Part shown: piece after piece, positions 30,240 to 38,660 of the stretch
Numbering within the stretch: position 1 is the first letter of the stretch
How the letters are laid out: each line of letters begins with the position of its first letter
Assembly (NCBI RefSeq): GCF_902770715.1
Contig: NZ_CACXTS010000014.1
Coordinates: 1 to 46,011, forward strand
Length of the DNA stretch: 46,011 bases
Reading direction: 5' to 3'
DNA from: an uncultured Methanobrevibacter sp.
GTDB lineage: Archaea > Methanobacteriota > Methanobacteria > Methanobacteriales > Methanobacteriaceae
The notes under the pieces: model-generated
Databases searched by the model: none
The model's input: only the letters and a program-made list of their open reading frames with translations
Told to the model about the DNA's origin: nothing
Program-made: the position numbers and the translations under genes

Positions 30240-33200
30240 ATGGCTAATAAGACATATTCCATAGTTATTAATGGTTTACAGGAAAGTATAAAAGCTGTTG
30301 ATGCCCTTAATTCTTCTTTGGGAGAACTTGATAAGAAGATTAAGGCATTGGAAGGAAAGGCAGTTAAAGTTGGTTCAACTTCTTCAGGTGGTGGTTCAAA
30401 ATCATCATCAACTGGCGCATTGTCAGAAGAGGAAAAGATTCAGAAGCAGATTGAACAACTTGAAGAAAAGAGAATTGCCCATTCAAAGGAAATTTATCAG
30501 AATTACCTTGCGGCAAAAGATGTATTAAAAGAGGTTGATAATGACCAAAAATCAATTGCCGCAACTGAAAGATTGCAAGCAAAGTCATATTCCAACACAA
30601 TTCAGGGTATGAAACAGGAACTTGCTGATATTAAATCGGCAATGCAAACTGTTGACCTTGGTGACACTGACCAATTGGATAAAATGACACAAAGAGCAAA
30701 AGAACTGAATGATTCTTTAAAGAAGATTGAAGAGTCATACGGTCAATTTGGCCGTAATGTTGGTAACTATGCTGAAGGTGTTGCAGAAGGTCTTAGCAAG
30801 GTTAAAATTAATGTTGGTGGTACTGTTAGAGAATTTGATAATGCAAAGCAAGCTGCAAAAGAACTTGGTAATGAACTTAAAACAATGGCAGTTAATGGCC
30901 AGCAAGGAACTAAGGAATTTAAGGACTTGCAAAAGGCTGTTGCAACATTAAATAGTGATATTAAGGATGCTACTGTATCTTCTAAGGCTATGGATAACCT
31001 TCTAGATACGATGCAGTCAATTGCTTCAATTGGTTCTATTACAAAAGGATTTTCTGCATTATTTGGGTTTGATGATTCTGAAATAGAGAAGAGCATCCAG
31101 AAGTTGGTAGCATTACAGAATGTTATGCAAGGCATTGAGAAGATTAACCAACAGATGAATACTGGAGAAGGTATTGGTGGTTGGCTATCAAAGGGTAATG
31201 CGGCAATTGATTCTTTTGTTCAAAAACTTACAGGAGCAAATAAGGCACAAGAGGCATTAAATGCTTCAACAACAGCAGGAAAGACAGCTTCAGAGGGTCT
31301 TGCAGCAGCAGAAACAGCACAAGCAGCAGCAACTTCAACAGCAACTGTTGCTACAAAGGCTTTATCTGTGGCTTTAAAAGCCATTGGAATTGGACTCGTT
31401 ATATCTGCAATTGCAACACTTATAACGTACTGGGAGGACATTTATAAATGGATGACTGATACAGTACCTGTATTGAAGAATCTTGAAACATGGTTTGAAA
31501 AAATAAGGGCTGCGGCTGTTGGTGTTGGTAGTGCTGTATTGAATTTTATTGTTCAACCATTTGCAACACTTGCAAAAACAATTAAGGCTCTTATTGAAGG
31601 CAATTTTTCTGAAATTCCAAATATTATTTCTAATGGTTTGAAAAAAACGTTTGATGTTGTCGGAAATTACCAAAAAGGCTATCATAAAGAAATTGAAAGG
31701 CAACAGACAGAACATAATAAGAAAGTCAGGGAAAACCAAAAGAAAGCCAATGAAGAACTTCTTAAAGATGAGGAAGCAAAGTATGGCCAATCTCATAAGC
31801 GTACCCAGGAATATCTTAAAAAACAGCTTGCTCTTACAGAAAAGGGAAGTGATGAATACAAAGATTTGCAAAGAAAATTATGGGAAGATGAAAGAAGAGA
31901 AAGGGAAGAGAATAATAAAAAATCGTTAGCATCACAGAAGCAGGATAATAGAGACGAATTGGAGGCTCAAAGAGACCTTAATAACCTCAAAATAGCCAAT
32001 ATGAAGGAAGGATTAAATAAAGTCCTTACGCAGTTGGAAGAGGAAAGAAAACAACGTCTTGCAAAGGTTGAAGCTGATGGTATAATGGTTGGCGAACGTC
32101 AGGTAGAAATCAATAAACTGTATGACAAAAAGATATATGATGCTAAAAAGGAGTGGGCTGAAAAGGTTGAAAAGGCTTACAGGGATATGTGGGATAATAT
32201 ATATAATTATTCCCTTGAAACAACCCGTAAAATGGCTGATTTAACGTCTTTAAGTGGCGAAGTTAAATCCCAAGAGTTAGAACAGGGCAAAGGCAATTTG
32301 TTTTATAAAGACATTTATGGAAGGGACATAACATCATCATATGGCGTACAAGGCAAAAATCAGTTATCAAAAGGAACACAGGAGAGTCTTGGCCTTGACA
32401 AACAAATAAATAGGCAACTTAGTGATATATATGAAGCAAGGCTTAAAACTATTGAAGATTATTGGAAAAAAAGAATAGAAACAGAAATCGCTTCTGCTAA
32501 TGCAAATTATGATGCACAATTAAAACTTGAAAATGAAAGTTATCAGAAGGAATTGAGGGATACCGCTGCACATGCAGAAGATATGAAGCACCAAACATAT
32601 TTGCAATATTCAGCAGGTACGATAACAGCAGAACAATATTATGAAGTTTTAGGCAGGTTGGTTGAAGAACATAGTGATAGGACAGAAGCGATAACAAAGC
32701 TTCATGATGAGAAACTTAAAAAACTTGAACAGGATAAAATAAAAAATTCTCAAAACACAAATGCTAATTACTATAGAGAAAGACTTCAGGAATTAAGAGA
32801 TTTCCAAACTGCAATATCAAATCTTGAATCAAAACAACCTGTTTATAATGCTTGGGGAATATATAATATAGGAGAAACAAAAAAGAATAATGAAAATCTT
32901 TTAAAATCATATGAAACGTTAGCAGAAGATATTGTTAAATTAAAAGATGATTTGCAAAAGAAACTTGATGCTAAAGAGATTTCGTTTGATGAATTCCAAA
33001 ATGCAAACAGGGAATTAGATAGATTTGTAGAAGATGTTGGCCAGAAGATGGATAAGGTTAAGAGGGAATTAACCATTGGAGACCAAATTGGAAAGTTTAT
33101 TCAATCCATAAATCAGTATGTTCAAGCAGGTTTTCAAGCTGTTCAAACTGTAATGAATGCATTATCAGATTATCAGGATTATCAATTTGATAAAGAACAA

Positions 33201-34046
33201 GAGGAACTTGATAAATATAATGAAATGCTTGATAAAAAACTTGATGAACAACAGGATATAATTGAAAAGCATAAATCAAATGTTGATTCAATTGAAGATG
33301 AACTTGCAAATTCAAGAGGTGACAGAAGACAGCATCTTATTGACCAGTTAAACGCTGAAATATCAGCACAGAGGGCAGCACAGGCAGAAGAAAAGAGAAT
33401 TCAAAAAGAAAAAGAAGCCACTGAAAGAAAACAAGAAGCCCTTGAAAAGAAAAGAAGAGAAGCTGAATATAAGCGTAATCTTATGCAAATTATGGTTTCA
33501 ACAGCAATGGCAACTGCAAATGGTCTTGCAACACAACCATTTATTCCTGTTGGTCTTGCGATGGGAGCATTGGCAACAACTCTTGGAATGGTTCAATATG
33601 CGCTTGCAAAACAACAAAAACCTTATGCAAAGGGTGGACAACTTGAAGGTGGCGTTGCAGTTGGTAACAGACATAGAGACGGTGGAATACCTGTTCTTGG
33701 TGGAAGGGCTTCAATAGAAGGCGGAGAATTTATAACAAATAGATTATCAACAGAGAAAAACATTGACCTGTTAGAGTTTATAAATTCAAAGAAAAAGAAA
33801 GTTGATGTTTCTGATTTAATTGATTTCTATTCTTCAGGCAATATTAAGAGAAATATTTCAGGAATTAAAACAAAATTTGAAGATGGTGGCTATATTCCAA
33901 CATTGCCAAATTCAATTGATGCATTTGATGATAGATTGATACAATCATTTGAAAATTATTCAAATAGACCAATCTACGTAACAGTAACTGATATTGAAAA
34001 TAGAATGGAACAAGTTAGATACGTTAGGACATTAGCAGGCTTATAA
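30240..34046 (+). CDS. Tail tape-measure protein
   Basis: A 1268-residue protein that sets tail length. There are extensive coiled coils over about residues 60-290, 480-800 and 960-1110. A hydrophobic segment (TKALSVALKAIGIGLVISAIATLITYW, about 370-397) precedes a helical region, and a second Gly/Ala-rich one is MVSTAMATANGLATQPFIPVGLAMGALATTLGMVQYA (about 1085-1120). The Gly-rich region YAKGGQLEGGVAVGNRHRDGGIPVLGG, close to the C-terminus, is typical of Bacteroides phage tape measures. With the usual 0.15 nm per residue, a tail of about 190 nm is implied. It is alone in its cassette. Confidence 0.9.
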   Translation: MANKTYSIVINGLQESIKAVDALNSSLGELDKKIKALEGKAVKVGSTSSGGGSKSSSTGALSEEEKIQKQIEQLEEKRIAHSKEIYQNYLAAKDVLKEVDNDQKSIAATERLQAKSYSNTIQGMKQELADIKSAMQTVDLGDTDQLDKMTQRAKELNDSLKKIEESYGQFGRNVGNYAEGVAEGLSKVKINVGGTVREFDNAKQAAKELGNELKTMAVNGQQGTKEFKDLQKAVATLNSDIKDATVSSKAMDNLLDTMQSIASIGSITKGFSALFGFDDSEIEKSIQKLVALQNVMQGIEKINQQMNTGEGIGGWLSKGNAAIDSFVQKLTGANKAQEALNASTTAGKTASEGLAAAETAQAAATSTATVATKALSVALKAIGIGLVISAIATLITYWEDIYKWMTDTVPVLKNLETWFEKIRAAAVGVGSAVLNFIVQPFATLAKTIKALIEGNFSEIPNIISNGLKKTFDVVGNYQKGYHKEIERQQTEHNKKVRENQKKANEELLKDEEAKYGQSHKRTQEYLKKQLALTEKGSDEYKDLQRKLWEDERREREENNKKSLASQKQDNRDELEAQRDLNNLKIANMKEGLNKVLTQLEEERKQRLAKVEADGIMVGERQVEINKLYDKKIYDAKKEWAEKVEKAYRDMWDNIYNYSLETTRKMADLTSLSGEVKSQELEQGKGNLFYKDIYGRDITSSYGVQGKNQLSKGTQESLGLDKQINRQLSDIYEARLKTIEDYWKKRIETEIASANANYDAQLKLENESYQKELRDTAAHAEDMKHQTYLQYSAGTITAEQYYEVLGRLVEEHSDRTEAITKLHDEKLKKLEQDKIKNSQNTNANYYRERLQELRDFQTAISNLESKQPVYNAWGIYNIGETKKNNENLLKSYETLAEDIVKLKDDLQKKLDAKEISFDEFQNANRELDRFVEDVGQKMDKVKRELTIGDQIGKFIQSINQYVQAGFQAVQTVMNALSDYQDYQFDKEQEELDKYNEMLDKKLDEQQDIIEKHKSNVDSIEDELANSRGDRRQHLIDQLNAEISAQRAAQAEEKRIQKEKEATERKQEALEKKRREAEYKRNLMQIMVSTAMATANGLATQPFIPVGLAMGALATTLGMVQYALAKQQKPYAKGGQLEGGVAVGNRHRDGGIPVLGGRASIEGGEFITNRLSTEKNIDLLEFINSKKKKVDVSDLIDFYSSGNIKRNISGIKTKFEDGGYIPTLPNSIDAFDDRLIQSFENYSNRPIYVTVTDIENRMEQVRYVRTLAGL

Positions 34047-34049
34047 ATG

Positions 34050-34080
34050 AAATGGTGGTTTAACGACCACCATTTTTTAT
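34050..34080 (+). terminator. Rho-independent terminator after tape measure
   Basis: Perfect 10-bp stem AAATGGTGGT (34050-34059) with ACCACCATTT (34066-34075), then T's. Confidence 0.88.
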
Positions 34081-34084
34081 GCGA

Positions 34085-34092
34085 TATGTTTA
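34085..34092 (+). promoter_or_regulatory. TATGTTTA cassette promoter-like motif (8)
   Basis: Octamer 9 bp after a terminator stem and 12 bp before the ATG at 34105. Confidence 0.6.
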
Positions 34093-34104
34093 GAAAAAAA
34101 AGAT

Positions 34105-34437
34105 ATGAAAATTACGTTTAAAGACCTAAACATAAAAGAAAAATTGGCTATTATATCTGCCTGTGCTGCATTCATTATGGGATGGGTTCTTACTGGTATG
34201 GCAGCTTTTGTTCCGCTTTTATTATCAGAACAGAGCATTTTGTGGATTTTAGGCCAAGCAATGACATATTCGGCAGCAGTATTTGGAGTTTCAATGTACT
34301 TTAATGCAGAATCAAGAAATATGAAAAGAGAAATCGACAGACATATTGCCCATACTGAGAGAATGTTGATTGAAAGGGAAAAATTGAGAAAAGGCGTTGA
34401 CGTTGAAGAAATACCAGAAACAGATGAAGAAGACTAA
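34105..34437 (+). CDS. Holin-like membrane protein
   Basis: A 110-residue protein with two predicted transmembrane helices: about 15-36 (AIISACAAFIMGWVLTGMAAFV) and about 45-66 (ILWILGQAMTYSAAVFGVSMYF). A charged cytoplasmic C-terminus follows (EIDRHIAHTERMLIEREKLRKG...PETDEED). Size, two-helix topology and location directly upstream of the spanin-like and peptidase genes fit a class II holin, which permeabilises the inner membrane to release the endolysin. Its 3' end overlaps the next gene by 14 bp. Confidence 0.7.
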   Translation: MKITFKDLNIKEKLAIISACAAFIMGWVLTGMAAFVPLLLSEQSILWILGQAMTYSAAVFGVSMYFNAESRNMKREIDRHIAHTERMLIEREKLRKGVDVEEIPETDEED

Positions 34438-34954
34438 ATATATTATATTAATTATATTAACATGTATATTATCTATATTTTTATATAATAATTATAATAA
34501 TATTAAAGAATATATTTTACATGTTAATAAAATAGATACTGTTTATCATTCAGATACAATTTATAAAGATACCACATTGTATATAATTAAAGAAAAACCA
34601 GTTCCAAAGTATATTGAAACAATTAAAATTGATACTTTTTATAAGAAAGATGGAAGCGAAACTTTAATTAAAACTGAAAATAAACAATATCAAGACACTC
34701 TTACATGTGCAAACGATTCAATCATACTAAAGAGTTATATTTCAGGACAAAATCCAACATTAGACTCTATCTCAGCCGAATGGAAAAGGCAAGAAACTGT
34801 AATTACCAACACTGTGACTATAGAAAAGTATATAACCAAAAAGAAAACTTTCTGGAATAGATTCCATTTTGGTTTACAAACAGGTTGTGGCTATGGATTT
34901 ACATCAAAAGAGTTTGAGCCTTATTTGGGCATTGGAGGAAGTTTTGATTTATAA
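34424..34954 (+). CDS. Membrane-anchored, spanin-like or DUF6808-like protein
   Basis: A 176-residue protein starting MKKTKYIILIILTCILSIFLYNN, an N-terminal membrane anchor. A periplasmic stalk has repeated DTVYHSDTIYKDTTLYIIKE and TIKIDTFYKKDGSETL elements. The C-terminus FHFGLQTGCGYGFTSKEFEPYLGIGGSFDL resembles an outer-membrane beta-hairpin. This layout resembles proteins seen in Bacteroides prophages next to holins and might connect inner and outer membranes in lysis. The start is placed at 34424, not at the longer in-frame 34397, because the membrane segment then has the usual short basic N-terminus. Confidence 0.65.
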   Translation: MKKTKYIILIILTCILSIFLYNNYNNIKEYILHVNKIDTVYHSDTIYKDTTLYIIKEKPVPKYIETIKIDTFYKKDGSETLIKTENKQYQDTLTCANDSIILKSYISGQNPTLDSISAEWKRQETVITNTVTIEKYITKKKTFWNRFHFGLQTGCGYGFTSKEFEPYLGIGGSFDL

Positions 34955-35085
34955 TTTCTTATCATAAATCATCAAATTAACATTTTTTACGATTTAAGCC
35001 CTTAATTTTTACGCACCCTTATAGTTATCCATCTGTTTAGAGAAAACGCCCTGGAGGGCAAATAAAACACTAAATAGAGGAAATT
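34955..35085. other. 131-bp gap with small hairpin
   Basis: No gene or TATGTTTA motif was seen. It contains a short hairpin GCCCTGGAGGGC (35048-35059) and, at its end, GAGG 5 bp before the ATG at 35086. Confidence 0.5.
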
Positions 35086-35181
35086 ATGAGAAAGATTAAG
35101 AAGTTTATTAAATGGTATTTTAAGAATTACCAAAGATTTTGTATGACAACAGGCGGCTATTACTATAATCCAAATTTGTAA
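35086..35181 (+). CDS. Small cationic peptide (31 aa)
   Basis: A 31-residue frame, MRKIKKFIKWYFKNYQRFCMTTGGYYYNPNL, with GAGG 5 bp before the ATG. The first 18 residues form a strongly basic amphipathic helix; the end is Tyr/Gly-rich. It lies in the lysis gene region, and its stop codon is inside the stem of the following terminator. An antimicrobial-like, membrane-active or lysis-related peptide is possible. Because it is short, it may also be a chance frame. Confidence 0.45.
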   Translation: MRKIKKFIKWYFKNYQRFCMTTGGYYYNPNL

Positions 35182-35196
35182 TAGCCATTTTTTAAT
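35155..35196 (+). terminator. Rho-independent terminator overlapping a small gene's stop
   Basis: Perfect 9-bp stem GGCTATTAC (35155-35163) with GTAATAGCC (35178-35186), then TTTTTT. Confidence 0.85.
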
Positions 35197-35201
35197 TCTA
35201 A

Positions 35202-35209
35202 TATGTTTA
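35202..35209 (+). promoter_or_regulatory. TATGTTTA cassette promoter-like motif (9)
   Basis: Octamer only 4 bp before the first ATG at 35214. If it is a -7 element, the transcript would start at or after that ATG, making the mRNA leaderless or using one of the next ATGs (MKMMMYKY). Confidence 0.55.
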
Positions 35210-35213
35210 AGAT

Positions 35214-35423
35214 ATGAAAATGATGATGTATAAATATATAGACTGTAAATATCCAATTGAAATCGAAAGGAATGAAATATATCCTGCGATATATGAGTAT
35301 GTATTGCCAGAAGGATATTATTTTGAATCAAATGGTACAAACTTTGGAAACCATATATTTGCTAGGGATATAACTGATAATTTTTATATTGTAAGGAAAG
35401 AATATGGAGAAAATAACGGCTAA
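35214..35423 (+). CDS. Small hypothetical protein (69 aa) in the lysis cassette
   Basis: A 69-residue protein, MKMMMYKYIDCKYPIEIERNEIYPAIYEYVLPEGYYFESNGTNFGNHIFARD..., rich in Tyr and beta-forming residues, with no recognised domain. Four in-frame ATGs occur in the first five codons. It overlaps the M15 peptidase gene by 20 bp, so it may be a translational lead-in or an endolysin regulator. Nothing further can be shown from the sequence. Confidence 0.6.
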   Translation: MKMMMYKYIDCKYPIEIERNEIYPAIYEYVLPEGYYFESNGTNFGNHIFARDITDNFYIVRKEYGENNG

Positions 35424-35835
35424 TTTTGCTTTAGATGAATTAATCTATAGTCCTACTGCTAATAGATTGGGAATTGATAACACACCGGACAAAGAAATAA
35501 AGGAAAAACTTATACGTTTGGCAAAAGAAATTCTTCAACCAATTAGAAATAAGTGGGGTTCTGCTGTTGTGGTAACGTCTGCATATCGCTGTGAAGCCTT
35601 AAATAAAGCCGTAGGAGGCTCTAAAACAAGCCAACATAGGTTGGGGGAAGCAGCAGATATAAAAGTAGGCTCAAAGGCTCAGAATAAGGCTCTGTTCAAT
35701 CTTATTCAAAAGATGGTAAGCAATGGAGAATTGAAAGTTGGTCAATTAATTGATGAATACGGTTATAGTTGGGTTCATGTTAGTCTTCCTAGAACCAATG
35801 GAAAACCAAATAATCAAATTCTTCATTTGAAATAA
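35404..35835 (+). CDS. Peptidase M15-family endolysin (D-Ala-D-Ala peptidase-like)
   Basis: A 143-residue zinc peptidase that cleaves peptidoglycan stem peptides to lyse the cell. The fold is the M15A/VanX type. The metal ligands appear in SQHRLGEAAD (H78, D85) and in WVH (H125). The VVVTSAYRCEALNKAVGGSKTSQH segment is the usual region before the zinc site. The length matches single-domain phage M15 endolysins, and no signal peptide is seen, so export depends on the holin. It follows holin and spanin-like genes and overlaps the gene before it by 20 bp. Confidence 0.88.
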   Translation: MEKITANFALDELIYSPTANRLGIDNTPDKEIKEKLIRLAKEILQPIRNKWGSAVVVTSAYRCEALNKAVGGSKTSQHRLGEAADIKVGSKAQNKALFNLIQKMVSNGELKVGQLIDEYGYSWVHVSLPRTNGKPNNQILHLK

Positions 35836-35886
35836 TATACGTCATTGGTGCCGGGCTCGCTACCTAATAAAAGGACTGATGATAAT

Positions 35887-35914
35887 GGAACGTGACAATT
35901 TTTGTCACGTTCCT
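35887..35914 (+). terminator. Hairpin after endolysin gene
   Basis: Perfect 10-bp stem GGAACGTGAC (35887-35896) with GTCACGTTCC (35904-35913), loop AATTTTT, weak T tail. It ends the lysis cassette, 10 bp before a TATGTTTA. Confidence 0.7.
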
Positions 35915-35923
35915 TGCTTTACA

Positions 35924-35931
35924 TATGTTTA
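35924..35931 (+). promoter_or_regulatory. TATGTTTA cassette promoter-like motif (10)
   Basis: Octamer 10 bp after the hairpin and 20 bp before the ATG at 35952, with AAATATT nearby. Confidence 0.62.
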
Positions 35932-35951
35932 ATATAAAAATATTGTACAAT

Positions 35952-36941
35952 ATGGCTAAAAAAATAAAGAAATATAAGGTTGGATTAGATTCTGAAACTT
36001 ACAAAATATCAATGGTATCAGAACCGGCTATTGAAGTTGATTATGTTGCATTATCCAAGCAAGATGAAGTTCAAGTTAAATTATCATCTGATGAACGTCA
36101 TATTTGTTATGGCCCTGCATTAATCCCAAATAAAGACATTTATAGAAATAATGGCGAACAAGAATTCTATATTAACTTTACAGAGGAAAGCATTGTGAAA
36201 ATGTCCCAAGAATTTATGAAAAACTACAAACAACATGAGGTAAATCTTCAACATGAGGAAAATGTTGATGAAGTCTATGTTTGCGAAAGTTGGATTGTTG
36301 AAGACCCATATAGGGATAAGGCAAATGCATTAGGTTTCAATGTTCCAAAGAATACTTGGATGGTAGGAATGAAAGTTAATAACATTGATACATGGGAAAG
36401 GGTTAAGTCAGGAGAACTTAAAGGTTTTAGTGTTGAAAGTGCAATACATTTGGAAGAATTTAATAAAGTTGAAAATAACGATAACATGGAAGTAGAAAAT
36501 GAAACATTTTGGGCGAAGTTAAAGAACGTATTATTTGAAGCCCTAGGTAAAAATGAAGAAGAGGTTGTTGAGGAACATAAGATTGAGCCTACCAATATTG
36601 AATTGGAAGAGGAAAAGCCCGTAGAAGAGCCAAAACCTGAAGAGCCTACAGAAGTAAAGGAAGAGCCAAAAGAAGAGCCTGTAGAGCCTAAAAATGAGCC
36701 AAAAGAGGTAAAGGAAGAGCCAAAGGAAGAACCAAAGAAAGAGGATAATCATTTGGAAGAACTGATTAACAATTTAAAGGCTGAAATTGAGGCATTGAAA
36801 GAGGTTAATTCAGGTTTGAAGGATAAAATTAAGGACTTGGGCAAACAGCCATCGGCAAAACCTGCTTCAACAACTGCAAAACCTAATCCAAAAGACACAT
36901 ATGCTGCTTGGAGAGAACAAATGAGAGCATATATATCATAA
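35952..36941 (+). CDS. Prohead protease-scaffold fusion (XkdF-like)
   Basis: A 329-residue protein. The N-terminal half (about 1-180) resembles XkdF-type phage serine proteases: YKVGLDSETYKISMVSEPAIEVDY, then QHEVNLQHEENVDEVYVCESWIVED, and GELKGFSVESAIHLEEF with the candidate Ser; the His is in NLQHE. The C-terminal half is a long acidic, Pro/Glu-rich region followed by a coiled coil (LEELINNLKAEIEALKEVNSGLKDKI), typical of a scaffold. The whole would assemble the procapsid and then degrade itself. The start at 35952 is chosen because an upstream in-frame ATG lies within the hairpin and promoter motif. Confidence 0.75.
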   Translation: MAKKIKKYKVGLDSETYKISMVSEPAIEVDYVALSKQDEVQVKLSSDERHICYGPALIPNKDIYRNNGEQEFYINFTEESIVKMSQEFMKNYKQHEVNLQHEENVDEVYVCESWIVEDPYRDKANALGFNVPKNTWMVGMKVNNIDTWERVKSGELKGFSVESAIHLEEFNKVENNDNMEVENETFWAKLKNVLFEALGKNEEEVVEEHKIEPTNIELEEEKPVEEPKPEEPTEVKEEPKEEPVEPKNEPKEVKEEPKEEPKKEDNHLEELINNLKAEIEALKEVNSGLKDKIKDLGKQPSAKPASTTAKPNPKDTYAAWREQMRAYIS

Positions 36942-36966
36942 CATACTTTAACAAAAAAAAATGTAG

Positions 36967-36974
36967 TATGTTTA
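36967..36974 (+). promoter_or_regulatory. TATGTTTA cassette promoter-like motif (11)
   Basis: Octamer 47 bp before the major capsid ATG. There is no terminator before it, so capsid mRNA may come both from this motif and from read-through. Such extra dosage suits the most abundant virion protein. Confidence 0.55.
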
Positions 36975-37021
36975 TGTAAAATAAAAGTAAAAAAATAATA
37001 TAGAAAAAATAATTTAATACT

Positions 37022-37969
37022 ATGGCAAATTTCATTAACGTTAGTGGATTGACATACTGTGGCAAAGAGGCACAGGAAATATTTTCAAAGGACATCTACG
37101 ACATCGACCTTCGTCAGTATGGAATTACTTTCATGGACGGAGTAAAAGGTAAGATGAAGATGTACACTGGTGAGATTGGTGATGCTTGGCAGTTATACAC
37201 CTGTCCTTTCACCCCTGCTGGTGCTGCTTCACTTGCAGAGGCATTTATTGAGCCTGCTGCTATTAAGGTTAATCAGGAAAACTGTTATGACACATTCTGG
37301 AACACATTCCTTGTTGACCAAACTGAAATCAGTTTAAGAGGTGGAATCCCACAGACTTTTGCTGATTGGTATTTCGCAAAACTTCGTAAGAAGATGAGTC
37401 AGGAATATCAGGAAATTTTCTGGAAAGGTGATACTGGTTATACAGGAACATCTAAGACTTACTTAAAGGCTGTTGATGGTATCGAGAAGCAGTTTGCAGG
37501 TAACAGTGGTGTAACCAAGGTTTCAGGTGCTACAATCACAGTTGACAATGCAATTGCTCAGGTTGAAGCAGTTATAATGAAGGGTCTTGAGGTTGCTGGT
37601 AATGCAGAGGTTGACACCGAGGGTTACAAGATATTTATGAACCATCAGGATGTTCGTCTTTTAGAGGTTGCTCTTGGTAAGGTTTGTTGCCCAAATAAGG
37701 AGTCTATCTTCTCTAACTACGCTAGAGAGAATGGCAGAATTTATGTAATGGGTTATGAGGTTATCCCAACAATGCAGTCAAAGAACACTATCATATTCGG
37801 CCCTGCTAGAAACCTTGTTCTTGGTTATGATACATTTGATTCACATATCGAATATAAACTTATTGATATGAGAGATACGACTGGTGACAATATGTTCAGA
37901 GTTCTTGCTATCTCTAATATCGCTGTTGGTATCATACTTCCTGAGTTATTCGTTGTTTCAAAACCTTAA
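37022..37969 (+). CDS. Major capsid protein
   Basis: A 315-residue protein that would form the icosahedral shell. It starts MANFINVSGLTYCGKEAQEIFSKDIYDIDL and contains the helix-strand pattern of HK97-fold capsids, such as the long helix DWYFAKLRKKMSQEYQEIFWKGD and the C-terminal AISNIAVGIILPELFVV. It directly follows the protease/scaffold gene and is followed by the probable tail tube. Codon use differs from the neighbours: Arg CGT and Ile ATC are frequent, as in highly expressed genes. It lacks a long N-terminal delta domain, consistent with a separate scaffold. Confidence 0.85.
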   Translation: MANFINVSGLTYCGKEAQEIFSKDIYDIDLRQYGITFMDGVKGKMKMYTGEIGDAWQLYTCPFTPAGAASLAEAFIEPAAIKVNQENCYDTFWNTFLVDQTEISLRGGIPQTFADWYFAKLRKKMSQEYQEIFWKGDTGYTGTSKTYLKAVDGIEKQFAGNSGVTKVSGATITVDNAIAQVEAVIMKGLEVAGNAEVDTEGYKIFMNHQDVRLLEVALGKVCCPNKESIFSNYARENGRIYVMGYEVIPTMQSKNTIIFGPARNLVLGYDTFDSHIEYKLIDMRDTTGDNMFRVLAISNIAVGIILPELFVVSKP

Positions 37970-37996
37970 TAACGAAAACCATTAAATAGAGAGTCG

Positions 37997-38022
37997 GGAG
38001 GTAAACAATAGGGTTTACCTCC
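37997..38022 (+). repeat. Intra-operon hairpin between capsid and tail tube genes
   Basis: 9-bp stem GGAGGTAAA / TTTACCTCC without a T run. It could be an mRNA-stability or partial-termination element that adjusts the capsid to tail tube ratio. Confidence 0.7.
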
Positions 38023-38062
38023 ATATTAAAAGAAAATAAGAATTTAAAATAATTATATAATT

Positions 38063-38605
38063 ATGGCTATTTGTGCTTTAAATAGAAACCTTACTCGTAC
38101 AACTTCTTGTGGTTATTCACTTCCAGAGATTGTTGACCTTTACTTGGTTAACTATGAGGAATTAAGTGGTACTCCTGCAATTTCAGCAGATAGCGCAGGT
38201 TGCGAAAGCATCACTGCTGTTACACTTGATACTGGAAAGAAAGTATACCATATTGAGCCTACAAAGAATTCTGCAAGTTTCGAAGATACATTGGTTGTAG
38301 AGGATAATGGTAACAAGTATCGCAACGCTTCAATTACATTTAACGTTGCTGGTAAATATGACGAATGTATGCATGGTTCACTTGATGCTCTTTCACTTGG
38401 ACGTTATTTCGTTGTTGTGAAAACTGCTGATGGCAACTATCTTGGATTCGGAAGAATTAGCCCACTTGAGGCTGAAACTGCAACTCTTGCAGGTGGTTCT
38501 GATACCAATGGATTGCAGATTGTATTAGCAGGTAATATTGCAGAATCTCCGCTTCCATTAAGTGAAGCAGCTGTTACTGCATTGCTTGCAAATGTTGCTG
38601 ACTAA
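38063..38605 (+). CDS. Probable major tail tube protein
   Basis: A 180-residue beta-rich protein. Segments TLVVEDNGNKYRNASITFNVAG, RYFVVVKTADGNYLGFGRI and SDTNGLQIVLAGNIAESPLPLS fit the sandwich of siphovirus tail tube proteins, with the GRISPLEAETATLAGGSDTNGLQIVLAG stretch typical of the inner tube surface. Size and codon use (high expression, like the capsid gene) agree. It is separated from the capsid gene by a hairpin, and a bidirectional terminator follows. Confidence 0.65.
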   Translation: MAICALNRNLTRTTSCGYSLPEIVDLYLVNYEELSGTPAISADSAGCESITAVTLDTGKKVYHIEPTKNSASFEDTLVVEDNGNKYRNASITFNVAGKYDECMHGSLDALSLGRYFVVVKTADGNYLGFGRISPLEAETATLAGGSDTNGLQIVLAGNIAESPLPLSEAAVTALLANVAD

Positions 38606-38629
38606 TTTAGGCTTAGTGCAAAAAAATAA

Positions 38630-38660
38630 GGTGAAGATTTAAATGTCTTCACCTTTTTTC
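38630..38660. terminator. Bidirectional terminator
   Basis: Stem GGTGAAGA (38630-38637) with TCTTCACC (38646-38653), T's to the right and A's to the left. It ends the rightward tube gene and the leftward 41-residue frame. Confidence 0.8.

Noticed and set aside
35866..35914. Hammerhead-ribozyme-like CTGATGA before a stem
   Set aside because: The stem is followed by TTGC, not by GAAA, and no third helix with a cleavage site is present.
35892..35951. Upstream start (MTIFVTFLALHMF...) of the protease-scaffold gene
   Set aside because: It runs through the terminator hairpin and the TATGTTTA motif. MAKKIKKYK at 35952 begins the conserved domain.
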